This document shows positions 19,875 through 30,169 of a DNA stretch of 30,169 nt, piece after piece. The notes beneath the pieces were generated by a model. It ran no database searches. It was not told where the DNA came from and worked only from the letters and a program-made list of their open reading frames with translations. Origin of the DNA: Lobulomyces angularis. Its lineage: Eukaryota > Chytridiomycota > Chytridiomycetes > Lobulomycetales > Lobulomycetaceae. Numbering within the stretch: the first letter of the stretch is position 1; each line of letters opens with the position of its first letter. Where the stretch lies: the NCBI GenBank assembly GCA_027604685.1, contig JADHYX010000236.1, forward strand, positions 3,305 to 33,473, given 5' to 3'. A program made the position numbers and the translations under genes.

Positions 19875-22800
19875 TTATTTTTCCACCAACTTAAACCGAC
19901 TCAACACAAAAATTTTGTCATCTGATCGTAATTCTGTGTCAGACTTTGGGTTTAGAACAACATACCTTTGGCTGACACCAGCGCCTTTACTTTGACGATA
20001 CAACGCCAGTGATAAACAGTTTTTCGTGAGTAAAAATTGGAATAGCTCAATGTACCTCAAGTTTTTTAACGATTTTGTATGTTCATGTTTTTTTTTTTGG
20101 TTGTTTGGAAAAAATTTTTGTAAAAAATTAGTTTTTTTTGGTCTTTCAAGTTTAAATTTTAACTGATCCTTTTTAGTTTTTGTTGCATTTATTTTTTCAA
20201 TTTTTAGTATCTTTTCCTTAAATTTTTTTGGCAATTCAATCTGGTAGATATTTCCATGGTCACTAAATTTTTGGGAATCCAATTTATTAACTTCAGTAAA
20301 ACTGCTGTTTCTTGTATGAGATGGAGAATGTGAAGGACTTCCTTGCACCTTGGCATCAGTGTGAAATGGTTCAGCACCTGTGTTAAAAATCAGTTTTTTA
20401 CAAATATGCAATAGGTGACGATCTACAACTTAAAGTTAATATAAAATAAAAACTTCCCTTACTGTAATACACCTGACACAACAAGGAATGCAACACAAAA
20501 TGTCCAAAAGAATGACCACCAATAAACGATGGAGTAGCGATGGCACCAAAATTTTCTAGTGTACTCTGACGTGGCCCAGTATCAAAGTCATCTTTCCCTA
20601 TAATTTTCATATTTTCTTCATGCACAAACTTGAAACTGTGTGTTAAAAAATATTTTATTAATATTACCTCAATGGAGATAAAAACACCTTTTGGGGACAT
20701 TTCTTCAATACTCAGTAATGAATGCAGTGCAGCAGCCTCTGCCAGCAGATTCCCAGACTAAACGAATCAAATTGTCTAATATATTAAAAAAAATGATTCT
20801 TACTTCATAAATAAATGGGTCACATAAAATTATAGCCGAGCTAATATTCTCCACTTTAGCAGCAATCAAATCCTTTCTTTTTAAAGGAGTTCCGCTGACA
20901 TGATAAATATTTGAATATGTTTCAAAATATTTCCAGCTTTGGTTACTGAAACTATTATCGTCATTTTCCTCACACACTTAATAATAACAATAAACTCTTC
21001 AATAGAAAATAAAATATACGTCCGTCACCAGGTTTTTCCGTGGAAAGTAAAACTATAGGAGTATTTGGATCTTTATGTCTGAATACTGCAACGAAGTACT
21101 TAACAGAATCTGTGTTAGTTTCAGTTGCTTAACCAAAAAAATACTTCTAAATTTGCTGGATAGGAGGAGGACAAGTCACATATTAGTACATGATCCTTGA
21201 CATTTTCAGGCAAAAATTGAATATTTTCTGGGTTGTAAAAAGTACTATCTTGCGTTAAGTTACTTAAAAATTTTAAACTAGCCGGTTCTCCTGTCTTGTT
21301 TAAGGTTACATCCCCTGCTTTGATTTTTGGACCTCGATAAACTAAATCAAACTTGCTGTCATCATGGCACTAAAAAAGAACCATCAGTATGTTATTTTTT
21401 TTATTGTTTACTTTCTTCATTGCTCCTGAAATATTCTGCCTCATTCGCTCAACATTTTCTGAATAAATCATTTCATCCGTTGCATCTTTTACAAATTCTT
21501 TTTCAGCACTACTAAAATTTTCTAATAGCGGTGTTTCTTCTGTATCATGTGGAATGTCAATTGTAACGTCATCAGTATTCAAATCATCGGCAATATCACA
21601 TTCCTCCAGGTCACTTAAACTCAAAATATCTTTAAAGTTAAAGTCAGTAATGAAGCTTTCCCCACAAAATGTTTCGCCATTTGCTTTAATTCTTATATTA
21701 AAGAAAAGAATATTTGTTTATTATATACCAATTTCGTCGGCCAAAAATTTTTCAGAAGTAATTAAGTACGTTAGTTCGTCACCTATTAATTTTGTTAGCT
21801 GTAAACAAAATCAAAATACGAAATACCTTCCACAACATAATTAATTGGATTTAAACTAATTTGAAGTTCATAGCTATCATTTGAATTGTGGCATATTCCA
21901 AGAAGTACTGTATTGTATTTTTGATAGATGTAAGATGCAAGGTTTTGAAACAGTTGGCCTCTGTACTTTATAGAAAGTCTTACCTAAATTTAAGTAATTA
22001 AAAAAAAGTGAGAGCAGAATAATTTGGAAAATTAACTGTATAAATTTCATGCGTTAAACCTGAGGTATAATCCTCAAGCCATTCATTAGCTTTTGGATCT
22101 TTATATAAAAATTCTTTCTTAGATTCCTCTTTAAAGGATGTCGTTAACATCGTTATCAAATTTATAAATCCCGGGGCTAAGGCATTCTGTGATAATATTC
22201 CAAGCTTATATGAATCAATACATAACACATGTTCAGCTAACAATAAAAAATATAAATTTATTTGGTAAAACACTGGCATTACAAACCCAAATTTTGAAAC
22301 AAAACAATATTTCGAGGTAGAAGAACTTGAACAAACTATATAACATCAAAGTTATTAAAAATGAAATTAAGTATTTACAATTGGTATTTTTGAGTTGTAT
22401 TTTTTAATTGAATGTGCCCTATAGTTAAAAATGAAACCAAAAATAAGTTAAACAAAGAAACATTAGCCTACTTCAAAATACTGGCTGCATCTATGCTTTC
22501 CAAATCCCCATCGGTTCCAAATTTGGAAGTTAGTAAAAAAAAAGCTTCAGCGGAGCTTGCCTTGACTTTTTCCAATGAGCGAAAAGATAAAGCAGACCCT
22601 ATAGAACATGCAAATAAAATTTGGCATATAAATAAAAAATTTTGCTGCTTTGTAAAAAAGAGTTGAAAATAAAATGTGCTTGCCTTTAACATACTGAACT
22701 TTGGATTTGTAAGCTACATCATTTAAGGTAAGCTGTAATTCATCTGAAGGCTCTATACACCATAGAATGTTAAAAAGAATTTTTTATTAGCTTTTACCAA

Positions 22801-24205
22801 AAGGCTGAAGAATAACTAATTTTGTAGTGATAGTTTGTGGTCCATGATCTTCACAAAAAAATTCTCTAATGCAATACTTTTAAAAAAATTTTGCATAAAA
22901 TTACCTACCTTAAGAAGGAACGTAACGCACCAACATCGACGATGTTCCCAGCTAAAACAACATGTTTAAACAAGGTATTTCGCTCACCAGTATAAGGTTT
23001 GTCATATTTTGATTGTTGCTTCAGCAACACGAAAAAGTCACTGAGACTTGAAGGTACATAAATTGCACCGATGACCAAGATAGCTAGAGTTGCTATTCTC
23101 GATGGCGTATTATCAGGAACAATATCCACATCCATACCTAGCAAATGCGGAAAAAAAATAAGAAGAAATTAGAAGATACACGGTAATACCGTTAGTTGCA
23201 GATAAGGTAATGGTGTAAAATACATCAAAAAAACTTGATTTCTCCTCTATGTTGAAGTCTACCATTAAAATTCTATACAATTGTTAAATGAATGCAACAT
23301 CAATAAAACTCATACAGGTGTACCCATGCCGAAACCGTTACCAAAATTACTATTACCGAAACTAATATGTGAACTCCTTTATGAGTGGCAGAAGAAAGAT
23401 TAAAAACAAAGTTTTTGTTTGGCTCTAACGTTTCAGACAACGAATGCTTTCTATATTTACAGAATAGATAATTGTTGAAAAACTTTAATTTTCATTAATC
23501 AAGTTACAAGCGCCAAAATCTAGTAGGATACGCATATATCCAATATCCAGCTCCAAAATAAGTTAATTTATTTTTATCAAGTTCCGCAAACGCACAAATA
23601 ACAGGAATTGTTGCTGCAAAAGTCTTTTAAAACGTAATAAGAAATTGAAGTTGATAAGAGTAAATTACCAAAATTGTATACAATGAAAAAAGAGTTCCAA
23701 CTCCTATAACATAATTTAGTTGTTAATTCTGTGATCTTAAAAGATTTAATTACTATCAAATGAAATATAGACTGCAGGTAAATGCTGAACCAATAATACG
23801 ATGGCTAATATAAAATCAGCTAGCTGTAGTTTAAATGCATTATATGGCAAGTTGGAATCGTAGAAGCTTAAAAACCCATCTGTGGTTTCTGCCCATGGAA
23901 ATCTAAATGTAAAATGTAGTTTCAGAAGAAAAGGCGAAATCTATTTACCTTGTCAAAATAATGTAGTTAACACAAAATGTCAAGTTAATTAATGTATCAA
24001 AAATCTCCCACCAGCGACCTGCTCTAAAAATATACGTTAGCTTTTTAAGTTACATTATTTACTTAGTAGTGTCCAAATAAAAAGCTAAGCGTTCTCTCCT
24101 GTCAGCAAGATTGGGAGAAAACTTAAACGATTTAGAACTCTCTATGTCATAAATGCTTCCGCCAATTTCTCCTTGTGCAATTAACGGACTCCTTCCTTTT
24201 TTCAT
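19875..24205 (-). CDS. BK/Slo-type large-conductance potassium channel homologue with atypical pore
   Basis: Twenty-three exons run from the ATG at 24205 to the stop at 19875, giving about 1078 residues, the length of animal Slo1. Boundaries include 24063-24205, 23508-23623, 23190-23272, 22909-23137, 22472-22598, 21412-21683 and 19875-20377. Hydrophobic S1-S6 lie in the first ~290 residues (for instance LADFILAIVLLVQHLPAVYI and HILVSVIVILVTVSAWVHL). Two RCK gating-ring domains follow: RCK1 (LFKHVVLAGNIVDVGALRSF, VQYVKGSALSFRSLEKVKAS, KFGTDGDLESIDAASIL, then IDSYKLGILSQNALAPGFI) and RCK2 (HVLICDLSSSYPANLEYFVA, SGNLLAEAAALHSLLS, GGHSFGHFVLHSLLCQ, and a terminal YVVLNPKSDTELRSDDKIF). The pore helix continues into SATNGMDV where TVGYGDV is expected. 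Tail to tail with MEX67, 264 bp apart. Confidence 0.9.
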
Positions 24206-24807
24206 TTTTAATTAATCTTTTTTTTACTTCTAAAAAAACAATTAATTTTAATATATTAATATTAAAAGAACCGAAATGCTTTTCTGTATTTTTTAAGATC
24301 TTAAAAACCTTTTCTTTAATGAGTTTTAACGAATGTATTCCCAAATGTTGTTTTATTGAAGATTAAGTTGTGGTGCATAAAAATAGGAAAATGTGAGATG
24401 AATTAATCTAATGAGTGTATAAAAAATTAAACAAATGCTATCGTAAAAGTTGTAAATATTAAAATTTGTGAAAAACAAAATTGTGATTGTGTACAGATCA
24501 CTTTTTTTTCCAAAAAGTAGGTGAAACAAAGACTTCTTTACAATTTTACTAAATCTGCTAGTAACTTCCACCTGTATTATAACATTCAAATCTACCTTTT
24601 CCTTGTTTTCTACATTTGGATATGGGAAATGAAAAGATAATTCTGGCAATAAAAGTTGCTTTACTCTGTTAAAAGTGTAAGCATAAATGGTAATACTACT
24701 TTCTAAAGGTTGCTGTTATACACAAACATTAACTGGAATAGAAAAGCTTATCAATATAATTTATATAATATTTAAAAATAATGATCAAAGCAAGAAAAAA
24801 TGTAAAA
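24206..24807 (-). other. Region between CCDC42/CFAP73 and Slo genes, with a possible unassigned coding stretch
   Basis: Between the CCDC42 stop and the Slo start, the minus strand stays open without a stop from about 24715 to 24353 (~118 codons). Part of it looks protein-like (LPELSFHFPYPNVENKEKVD, VTSRFSKIVKKSLFHLLFGK), the rest is a Phe/Tyr/Leu-rich hydrophobic stretch. There is no ATG in this frame; an acceptor-like AG near 24715 could join an upstream exon, but only ~100 bp separate it from CCDC42. I recognise no family. It may be a small gene, an eroded one, or chance. Confidence 0.3.
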
Positions 24808-26046
24808 TCATTTTAATTCATTTATATCTTTCATCGTTGTTGAGGTTATTTGATTTAAGTCGCAAATAAACTGTTGTATTTTGTCTAATTGGCTCAAGGT
24901 GTCATTAGTATTATTTAATCTGTTATTTAAATGGGATTTCACTAAGGTAAAGAGATTGTTAGTCGCCCTATAGTGAATATTGCTTAGTTTTTTTATTTAT
25001 CAAAAAGAAAAGTTATACATTTTGATTTGTCCCAACAATAATGTCTTATGAGTTGCATTTTCAAGCGTATGATCCCATTCGCTTTGCCATTTCCCACTTT
25101 TAAGTTGGCTCTCCTCTAGTCTAAGTTGAAAAGAAGCATTTAATACAAATGATGATTACAACTATACTTTGTTTGAAGTTTTGCAATTATATTATTGCAA
25201 TTCAATATAGTGTTGTTTTTTTCTTCACTGGATTGTATAAAATTCAATCTATCCCTTTCAGTTTTTTCTTGAGCATTTCTTGCCCTTTCCACCAATTCCG
25301 AATTGGTAGCTGCCAACGTATCATAACGAGCGATTAGATCTTTCACTTCTCCATATTCTCCTACAGTTTCAATTACAGATTCCAGATATCTCTGATACGA
25401 TAAATCTAATTTAAAAAATTAAAAAATCTGTTCAAATGAAGTTTTTTATAGAATTGGATACATGTATTGAGAAAAAAAATATTTTAAGTTACTTGTATCT
25501 ACAATTTGTAATTGATGTTCTTTTTTTTGAGTTAAATTTGTAAAATTTTCCCTGAGGTTATTAACTTCTCCTTCTTTTTGCTCTCTTAATTTTCTTTCTT
25601 CTAAGCTCTTCTTTAAAGCTCTTGTCCTTTTTGCATCATTTTCCTTAGAAAAATTGAATGATACAATTTTGATAATGCAATTAAATTTTTTCTAACCTTC
25701 AAAAATTTATCGAATTTCGTTAGAGAGTCTTTTAGCTGAGTTTCTTTTCTGGCTAGCTCCTAACAAAAATTATTATGGTAAGTAATGTGTATGTGTTGAA
25801 AAGTTAAATCATCATCAAAAAATTTACTTCTCTTCTTTGTGCTAAACTTTCCATTTTTAAAGCAAATTCTTCTTTTTGTTGTTTTAAACCATTTTCTACT
25901 TCCAGCATTTCTCTTCTTTTTTCCAACAACCTAGTTGCTGGTGTTAGGTCTAAGTCATCATCATGTCGAGGCATTTTAATAAATAACTTTTTTTCGACAT
26001 TTGCTTTAAAATAATCTTCCATACTCACCACATTTCTTGAAGTCAT
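24808..26046 (-). CDS. Ciliary coiled-coil protein CCDC42/CFAP73 (DUF4200 family)
   Basis: Exons 25828-26046, 25697-25759, 25493-25643, 25168-25405, 25019-25120 and 24808-24967 give 310 residues, as in animal CCDC42 and CFAP73. Diagnostic stretches: PATRLLEKRREMLEVENGLK, QQKEEFALKMESLAQRREEL and LTKFDKFLKENDAKRTRALK near the N terminus, and ENATHKTLLLGQIKMATNNL with LSQLDKIQQFICDLNQI at the C terminus. It is coiled coil nearly throughout. CFAP73 (MIA2 in Chlamydomonas) anchors the modifier-of-inner-arms complex that regulates I1 dynein; CCDC42 is needed for sperm flagella. I cannot separate the two paralogues by eye. Its presence implies a motile 9+2 flagellum at some life stage. Divergent from the GABA transaminase gene. 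Confidence 0.9.
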
Positions 26047-26475
26047 GATTGAAAATTACTTTTATATGTGAATATAGCCTAATTGTATTTTTTTTTTTTT
26101 TATTTAAAGATTTTCTGTAAATTTTTACGTGATTGACTTGTAAACATGTCACATTTAAAAATTTATAAAATAATATCATAAAAATACTTGTTACATAACT
26201 AAAATAGAAGAGTTATCAAGTTTTAAAAGATATCTGTAATATAAAGATGACAAGAAAAATGTGAGATTTTATTGCACTTTTAATATTTATTGGCATTATC
26301 ATCTAACTTAATTATTAAGTATAACGTATTTTCTTAATTATCAGAAAATTTATTGAGAAATTCAATCTATTTCATCCCATAATTCGAATACTTGGTCTGA
26401 AAGGGAGCATGTCCTTTTAACCATTTAAAGAAAAAGTGTTCAAAAATTATAAAATTGACAAAAATTTGTTAAAAT
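26047..26475. promoter_or_regulatory. Divergent intergenic region, CCDC42/CFAP73 and GABA transaminase
   Basis: About 430 bp separate the two start codons, so both promoters should lie here. There is a T run at 26089-26101 close to the CCDC42 start. Nothing else specific was found; no obvious X-box or other ciliary promoter element could be confirmed by eye. Confidence 0.4.
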
Positions 26476-28917
26476 ATGCTCCAACTCAAAAATAAATTTA
26501 AAGTATTTTTAACTCCTTTAATTCAAACATCCAGACTGCTATATACTTTTCCCAATGAACCTTCGAAACCTTCCATGTTGACGAACAGTAAGAAAATTGG
26601 TCGTTAAACTTCCTTTTTTAAATTTTGTTAGTTCCTGGACCAAATATGATTAAAAGTCTGGGTAGACTTGGAAAAAGTATTAAAAATTTAATTCTCTGCT
26701 TTTAATTATATTACTTTCAACAAAATTTAGTTCAAGATCCGAGAAGTGCAATGCTTGTTCAAGATATCGAAGGGTCTGTAGGAAATTACATTAAGGTTAG
26801 TGAAATCTTAATTTTAATATCTTTTTATTTTAAAACCTTTTAGGATGTTGGTAAATAATGATATTTGTATAATCGATTGTCATCGAAAAAAATGTATAAT
26901 AAAAATAGATGGTAATGTTTTGCTCGATGTTTATTGTCAAATTGCTAGTATTGCAATTGGATACAATAATCCTGGATTGCTAAATTTGGCTCGAAGCGAA
27001 AAATGGGTAAAAAATCCTTTCTGCGTTACTAATTATTTATTTTTTTTCAAAGGTTAGAGCATCAGTTAATAGACCGGCATTGGGGTAAAATTCCTCTAAA
27101 AATTTTGATTAACTTAAATTTACTCTTTTTAAAGTGTTTTTCCACCAACAGTATTTTTAAAAAATTAAAAAGTTTTGAATTAAATACTTTTATTATCAAT
27201 TTTTTATTCTGCTTATTAGGATTGGGCGGAAACTTGTAAAAAAATGAAAAAAACAAATTGTAAAATTTTTTTATTTGTTATAGTGGAGAACTCTTTTCTT
27301 AGAGTAGCCCCTAAAGGGTTAAATCAGGTGTTTACGGCAGGGTGTGGTTCAACGGCTAATGAAAGTAAACCTACAATTAATGAATTTACTAATTTTTTAG
27401 TTGCATTTAAGGCGGCTTTCATGTATCAGCAGACAGTAAGAAGGTAATATTTTTGAGTAAAAAATAGTTAATATTGCCCAATACAGAGGAAATAAAGACT
27501 TTACAGCTGAAGAGTTAGAATCCTGTTTACTGAATGAAGCGCCTGGATCACCTGATACAAAAATCCTTTCATTTCGAACAGGATTTCATGGTAAATTATA
27601 CTTTTGTAAGTTTACTTAATTTAATGGTATAGGAAGGACACTAGGAACACTTAGTGCAACTCGATCAAAAAGCATTCACAAAGTAGATATTCCAAGGTAT
27701 TTTTTAGCTTTTGTAATTGATTTCAACACCATTGCATAGTTTTTCATGGCCAGTAGCACCATTTCCCGATTTAAGGTATCCTTTACATGAGAATGTTGAA
27801 TATAATCATTCTGAAGAATCCAGATGTCTTGACGTAAATCTTTTGAATGATCAACTTAATAATAATAATTTTTAATAATATTCATACTAGGCAACAGAGA
27901 AATTGATCAAAAAATGGTAGATTTTTAATCTTTGTTTTCAAAGATTTGAATTTTCTAATGCAATTGTTATCCTTAGGGATTCTCAAGTTGCTGCCATTAT
28001 AGTCGAACCAATTCAAGGTGAAGGGGGGGACAACGTAAGCATTATCAATTGCTAATCTTTAGAATAACACCACAATTCTATGTTAGCATGCAACTCCATA
28101 CTTTTTTAAAGGTTTAAGAGAAATTACTAAAAGAAATAATGTGTTGATGATTGTTGATGAAGGTAAAATTTTTTTTAACAAATATCTTTAATTCTGCCAT
28201 CTAGTTCAAACTGGGGCTGGTTGTACGGGTAAATTTTGGGCTCATGAACATTGGGAACTGGATACTCCTCCAGGTTAAATGATTTTGGATTGATTTTTAA
28301 TTTTTTTTTGTTATTTGTAGACTTTGTCGTATTTAGTAAAAGATTACAATCGGCAGGAGTATATCATAATTTGTCAACACGACCTCCTCAACCCTTTCGA
28401 AATTTTAACACATGGATGGGAGATCCAATTAGAGGTAGCAGTTAGTTTTCTGATAATTTTAAATGCATTTTTTTTTATTAGCTTATCAAGCCGAATTTAT
28501 GATAAATGAAATTTTAACCCATAATCTGGCTGAAAATGCCACAGTAGTGGGAGAATACCTCAAGGAAGGGCTAAATGTAAGACACACAGCGCTTGTCAAT
28601 CTAATAAAAAGAAATATAATTTAGAAATTATCCACTCTTTATCCTACCCAAGTTTCGAAAGTAAGGGGGCAGGGCACATTTATTGCTTTTGACTGTGAAA
28701 ACACGGAGATAAGAGATAAGATTGCTTTATCGATGAGGCAACATGGGTATGATATACTAATGATTTTTCATAAAATTTAAAATACAATTTTAGAGTAAAT
28801 TTGGGGGGTTCTGGAGTAGCTTCAATTAGGTTACGACCAATGTTGATATTTAATAAAAACCACGCTGAAATTTTTTTGAATGTACTTGGCAATGTGTGTA
28901 ATAATCTCAAATTCTAA
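26476..28917 (+). CDS. 4-aminobutyrate (GABA) aminotransferase, probably mitochondrial
   Basis: Twenty-one exons give 481 residues. First exons: 26476-26587, 26632-26661, 26731-26795, 26844-26850, 26909-27006, 27053-27084, 27135-27150; last: 28625-28746 and 28794-28917. Phase is maintained at all 20 junctions. The enzyme converts GABA and 2-oxoglutarate to succinic semialdehyde and glutamate. Signs: [13 protein letters not shown] and VNRPALGVFPPTDW near the N terminus, [15 protein letters not shown] (PLP phosphate region), [67 protein letters not shown], and FSKRLQ with the PLP lysine at about residue 337, then FNTWMGDP. The first 25 residues ([20 protein letters not shown]) look like a matrix-targeting peptide, as in animal enzymes. 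Belongs to the GABA shunt. Confidence 0.94.
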
Positions 28918-30096
28918 CTGAAATTCTTTTAGTTTTTTTTTTTCTTAACTCGTAGTTCAAATTATACTTTTCTGAAATTTTAATTTCGATTAATTTTTTT
29001 TGATATTTCTTTCAGACCAAATTTTTTAATTTTTATAGTTTACGAACTGGTACTTTAAAATTTTAATTTGTTTGCACATTGAGGATTTTATTTAACACAC
29101 TAAATAACTTCAAAAATATATTTTGATGAAATAAAATTTATGGTACATTTAATTAAACATATGCATAAAAATTCTTTAAAAATGTAATAATGAAACTTAC
29201 TTCGAAAAGTTGAAAAAGTATGGAGATTACGGAGTGACTACATTTTCAATTTAAAATTGTAGGATATTAAATTCTAAGCAACTAATGAGTTTATTTAATA
29301 AAATTTGGATTTAAATCCATAGGCGAAAGTTTTTAGTTGGCCAGTCTATCTCTTTTTGATATCAAAGTTAATAGTTTTTAATATTAAGAATTTTTGCAAC
29401 CAAATAAATCCGTTATAACCGGTTTGAAAATACATTTTGCAAACAAGTTAGGATACTCTGTTGACTCAACACCAGTCATTCCACAGTTTTTTGTTTCTGA
29501 GCAAGTTTATCTGTAAGTTTTAATAACAGAAAAGAAGCATAATCAAATGCAAAATGTTGTTTTATTGTAAAATTTTAAATTAATTCTGTTCAGTGGCTTC
29601 AACTTAAAAATAGAATAGATTTTTAACTTTCAAAATAAAAAAAAAAGGATTAAATTCATAATTTAAATATAAAACCAAATTTAAAAAATACTACATTTAC
29701 AAATATATTTTTAATATTAATTTTAAGTAGCTATAAAAGAGGTTTCGAATTTAATAATTTTTGTGATGATCTTATAATTAGTATTTGACAACTTGTCTTC
29801 TAACTTTTCAATGCTAAAACAAAAATAATTGGATTCCCCAATATACAATCAACCTCTAAATTCACTTCACTTACTACTTTGTATCTAAAAATAAATCAAT
29901 GTGAAATCTGTTGTAAAATTTTGCGGAATTTACAAATGTTGGAATGAAATTACGAAAATTAAAACCTTATCTACTTAAAATCTCGACTTTTTTTGTTTGA
30001 TTTTTTGTCTTATAAGTTGATTTATTGTTGAAACATTGTAAAAAAAACTTTTCGGTAATAATATAACCGGAGAAATTAAATAGAATTTGTGGAAAA
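28918..30096. other. Intergenic region downstream of GABA transaminase
   Basis: About 1.2 kb of A/T-rich sequence without homopolymers as long as those near position 3000. No frame in either strand gives recognisable protein and no further RNA gene was seen. T runs just before 30097 on the minus-strand reading serve the tRNA below. Confidence 0.5.
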
Positions 30097-30098
30097 AA
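30091..30098 (-). terminator. RNA polymerase III terminator of tRNA-Arg
   Basis: Six consecutive T residues on the minus strand begin at the discriminator position of the tRNA, the standard poly-T termination signal. Confidence 0.7.
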
Positions 30099-30169
30099 CC
30101 CACGGCGGGGGTCGAACCCGCAGTCTTTGGATTAGAAGTCCAATGCGATATCCAATTTCGCCACGCGGG
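30097..30169 (-). tRNA. tRNA-Arg(UCU), first base outside the window
   Basis: On the minus strand the cloverleaf is complete except for base 1. The acceptor stem pairs CCCGCG (5') with CGTGGG (3'), with one G-U pair. The D stem is GCGA/TCGC. The anticodon stem TTGGA/TCCAA carries loop CTTCTAA (anticodon TCT, arginine). The T stem GCGGG/CCCGC carries loop TTCGACC. There is no intron in the anticodon loop. It is followed directly by a run of T, the RNA polymerase III terminator. The base in the discriminator position reads T, part of that run. Confidence 0.93.

Noticed and set aside
1..30169. CRISPR arrays, transposons, or viral insertions
   Set aside because: No regularly spaced direct repeats, no transposase, reverse transcriptase or integrase motifs, and no terminal inverted repeats were seen.

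Overview
This window is strongly A+T-rich eukaryotic nuclear DNA. Genes are tightly packed and interrupted by many very short introns (36 to about 150 bp, almost all GT..AG, with poly-T or A/T-rich 3' ends). I joined the exons by eye and checked each model for reading phase and for family motifs across every junction. The gene set points to an early-diverging, zoosporic (flagellated) fungus or a fungus-like relative. It combines fungal-type proteins (a HAL/SAT4-type kinase, MEX67, EBP2, an arrestin-like adaptor, mitochondrial GABA transaminase and F1-ATPase inhibitor) with lineage markers that yeasts and moulds lack: a ciliary CCDC42/CFAP73 coiled-coil protein and a BK/Slo-type potassium channel homologue. 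No species is claimed.

Left to right. A fold-type I PLP aminotransferase (+, 5' end cut by the window) and LSM1 (+) are followed by a kinase (-) and an arrestin-like protein (-). Next come a CS-domain protein of unknown role (+), a decayed AMP deaminase pseudogene (-), a bacterial-type 3-methyladenine DNA glycosylase Tag (+), and a mitochondrial ATPase inhibitor with a duplicated inhibitory motif (-). A single-finger C2H2 protein (+) precedes the divergent pair EBP2 (-) and MEX67 (+), which share a 122-bp promoter region. A 23-exon Slo-type channel (-) runs tail to tail with MEX67. It is followed by CCDC42/CFAP73 (-), a 21-exon GABA transaminase (+), and a tRNA-Arg(UCU) (-) cut by one base at the right edge.

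The genes do not form one pathway. Two themes recur: RNA metabolism (LSM1 in decay, EBP2 in 60S biogenesis, MEX67 in export) and mitochondrial function (ATPase inhibitor, GABA transaminase).

The most unusual items are: (1) the Slo channel whose selectivity-filter position lacks TVGYG; (2) the ATPase inhibitor with two inhibitory motifs in one chain; (3) the AMP deaminase relic; (4) the Tag gene in a eukaryotic context with introns; (5) four degenerate repeats in EBP2; and (6) a 7-nt microexon and a 36-nt in-frame intron in the GABA transaminase.
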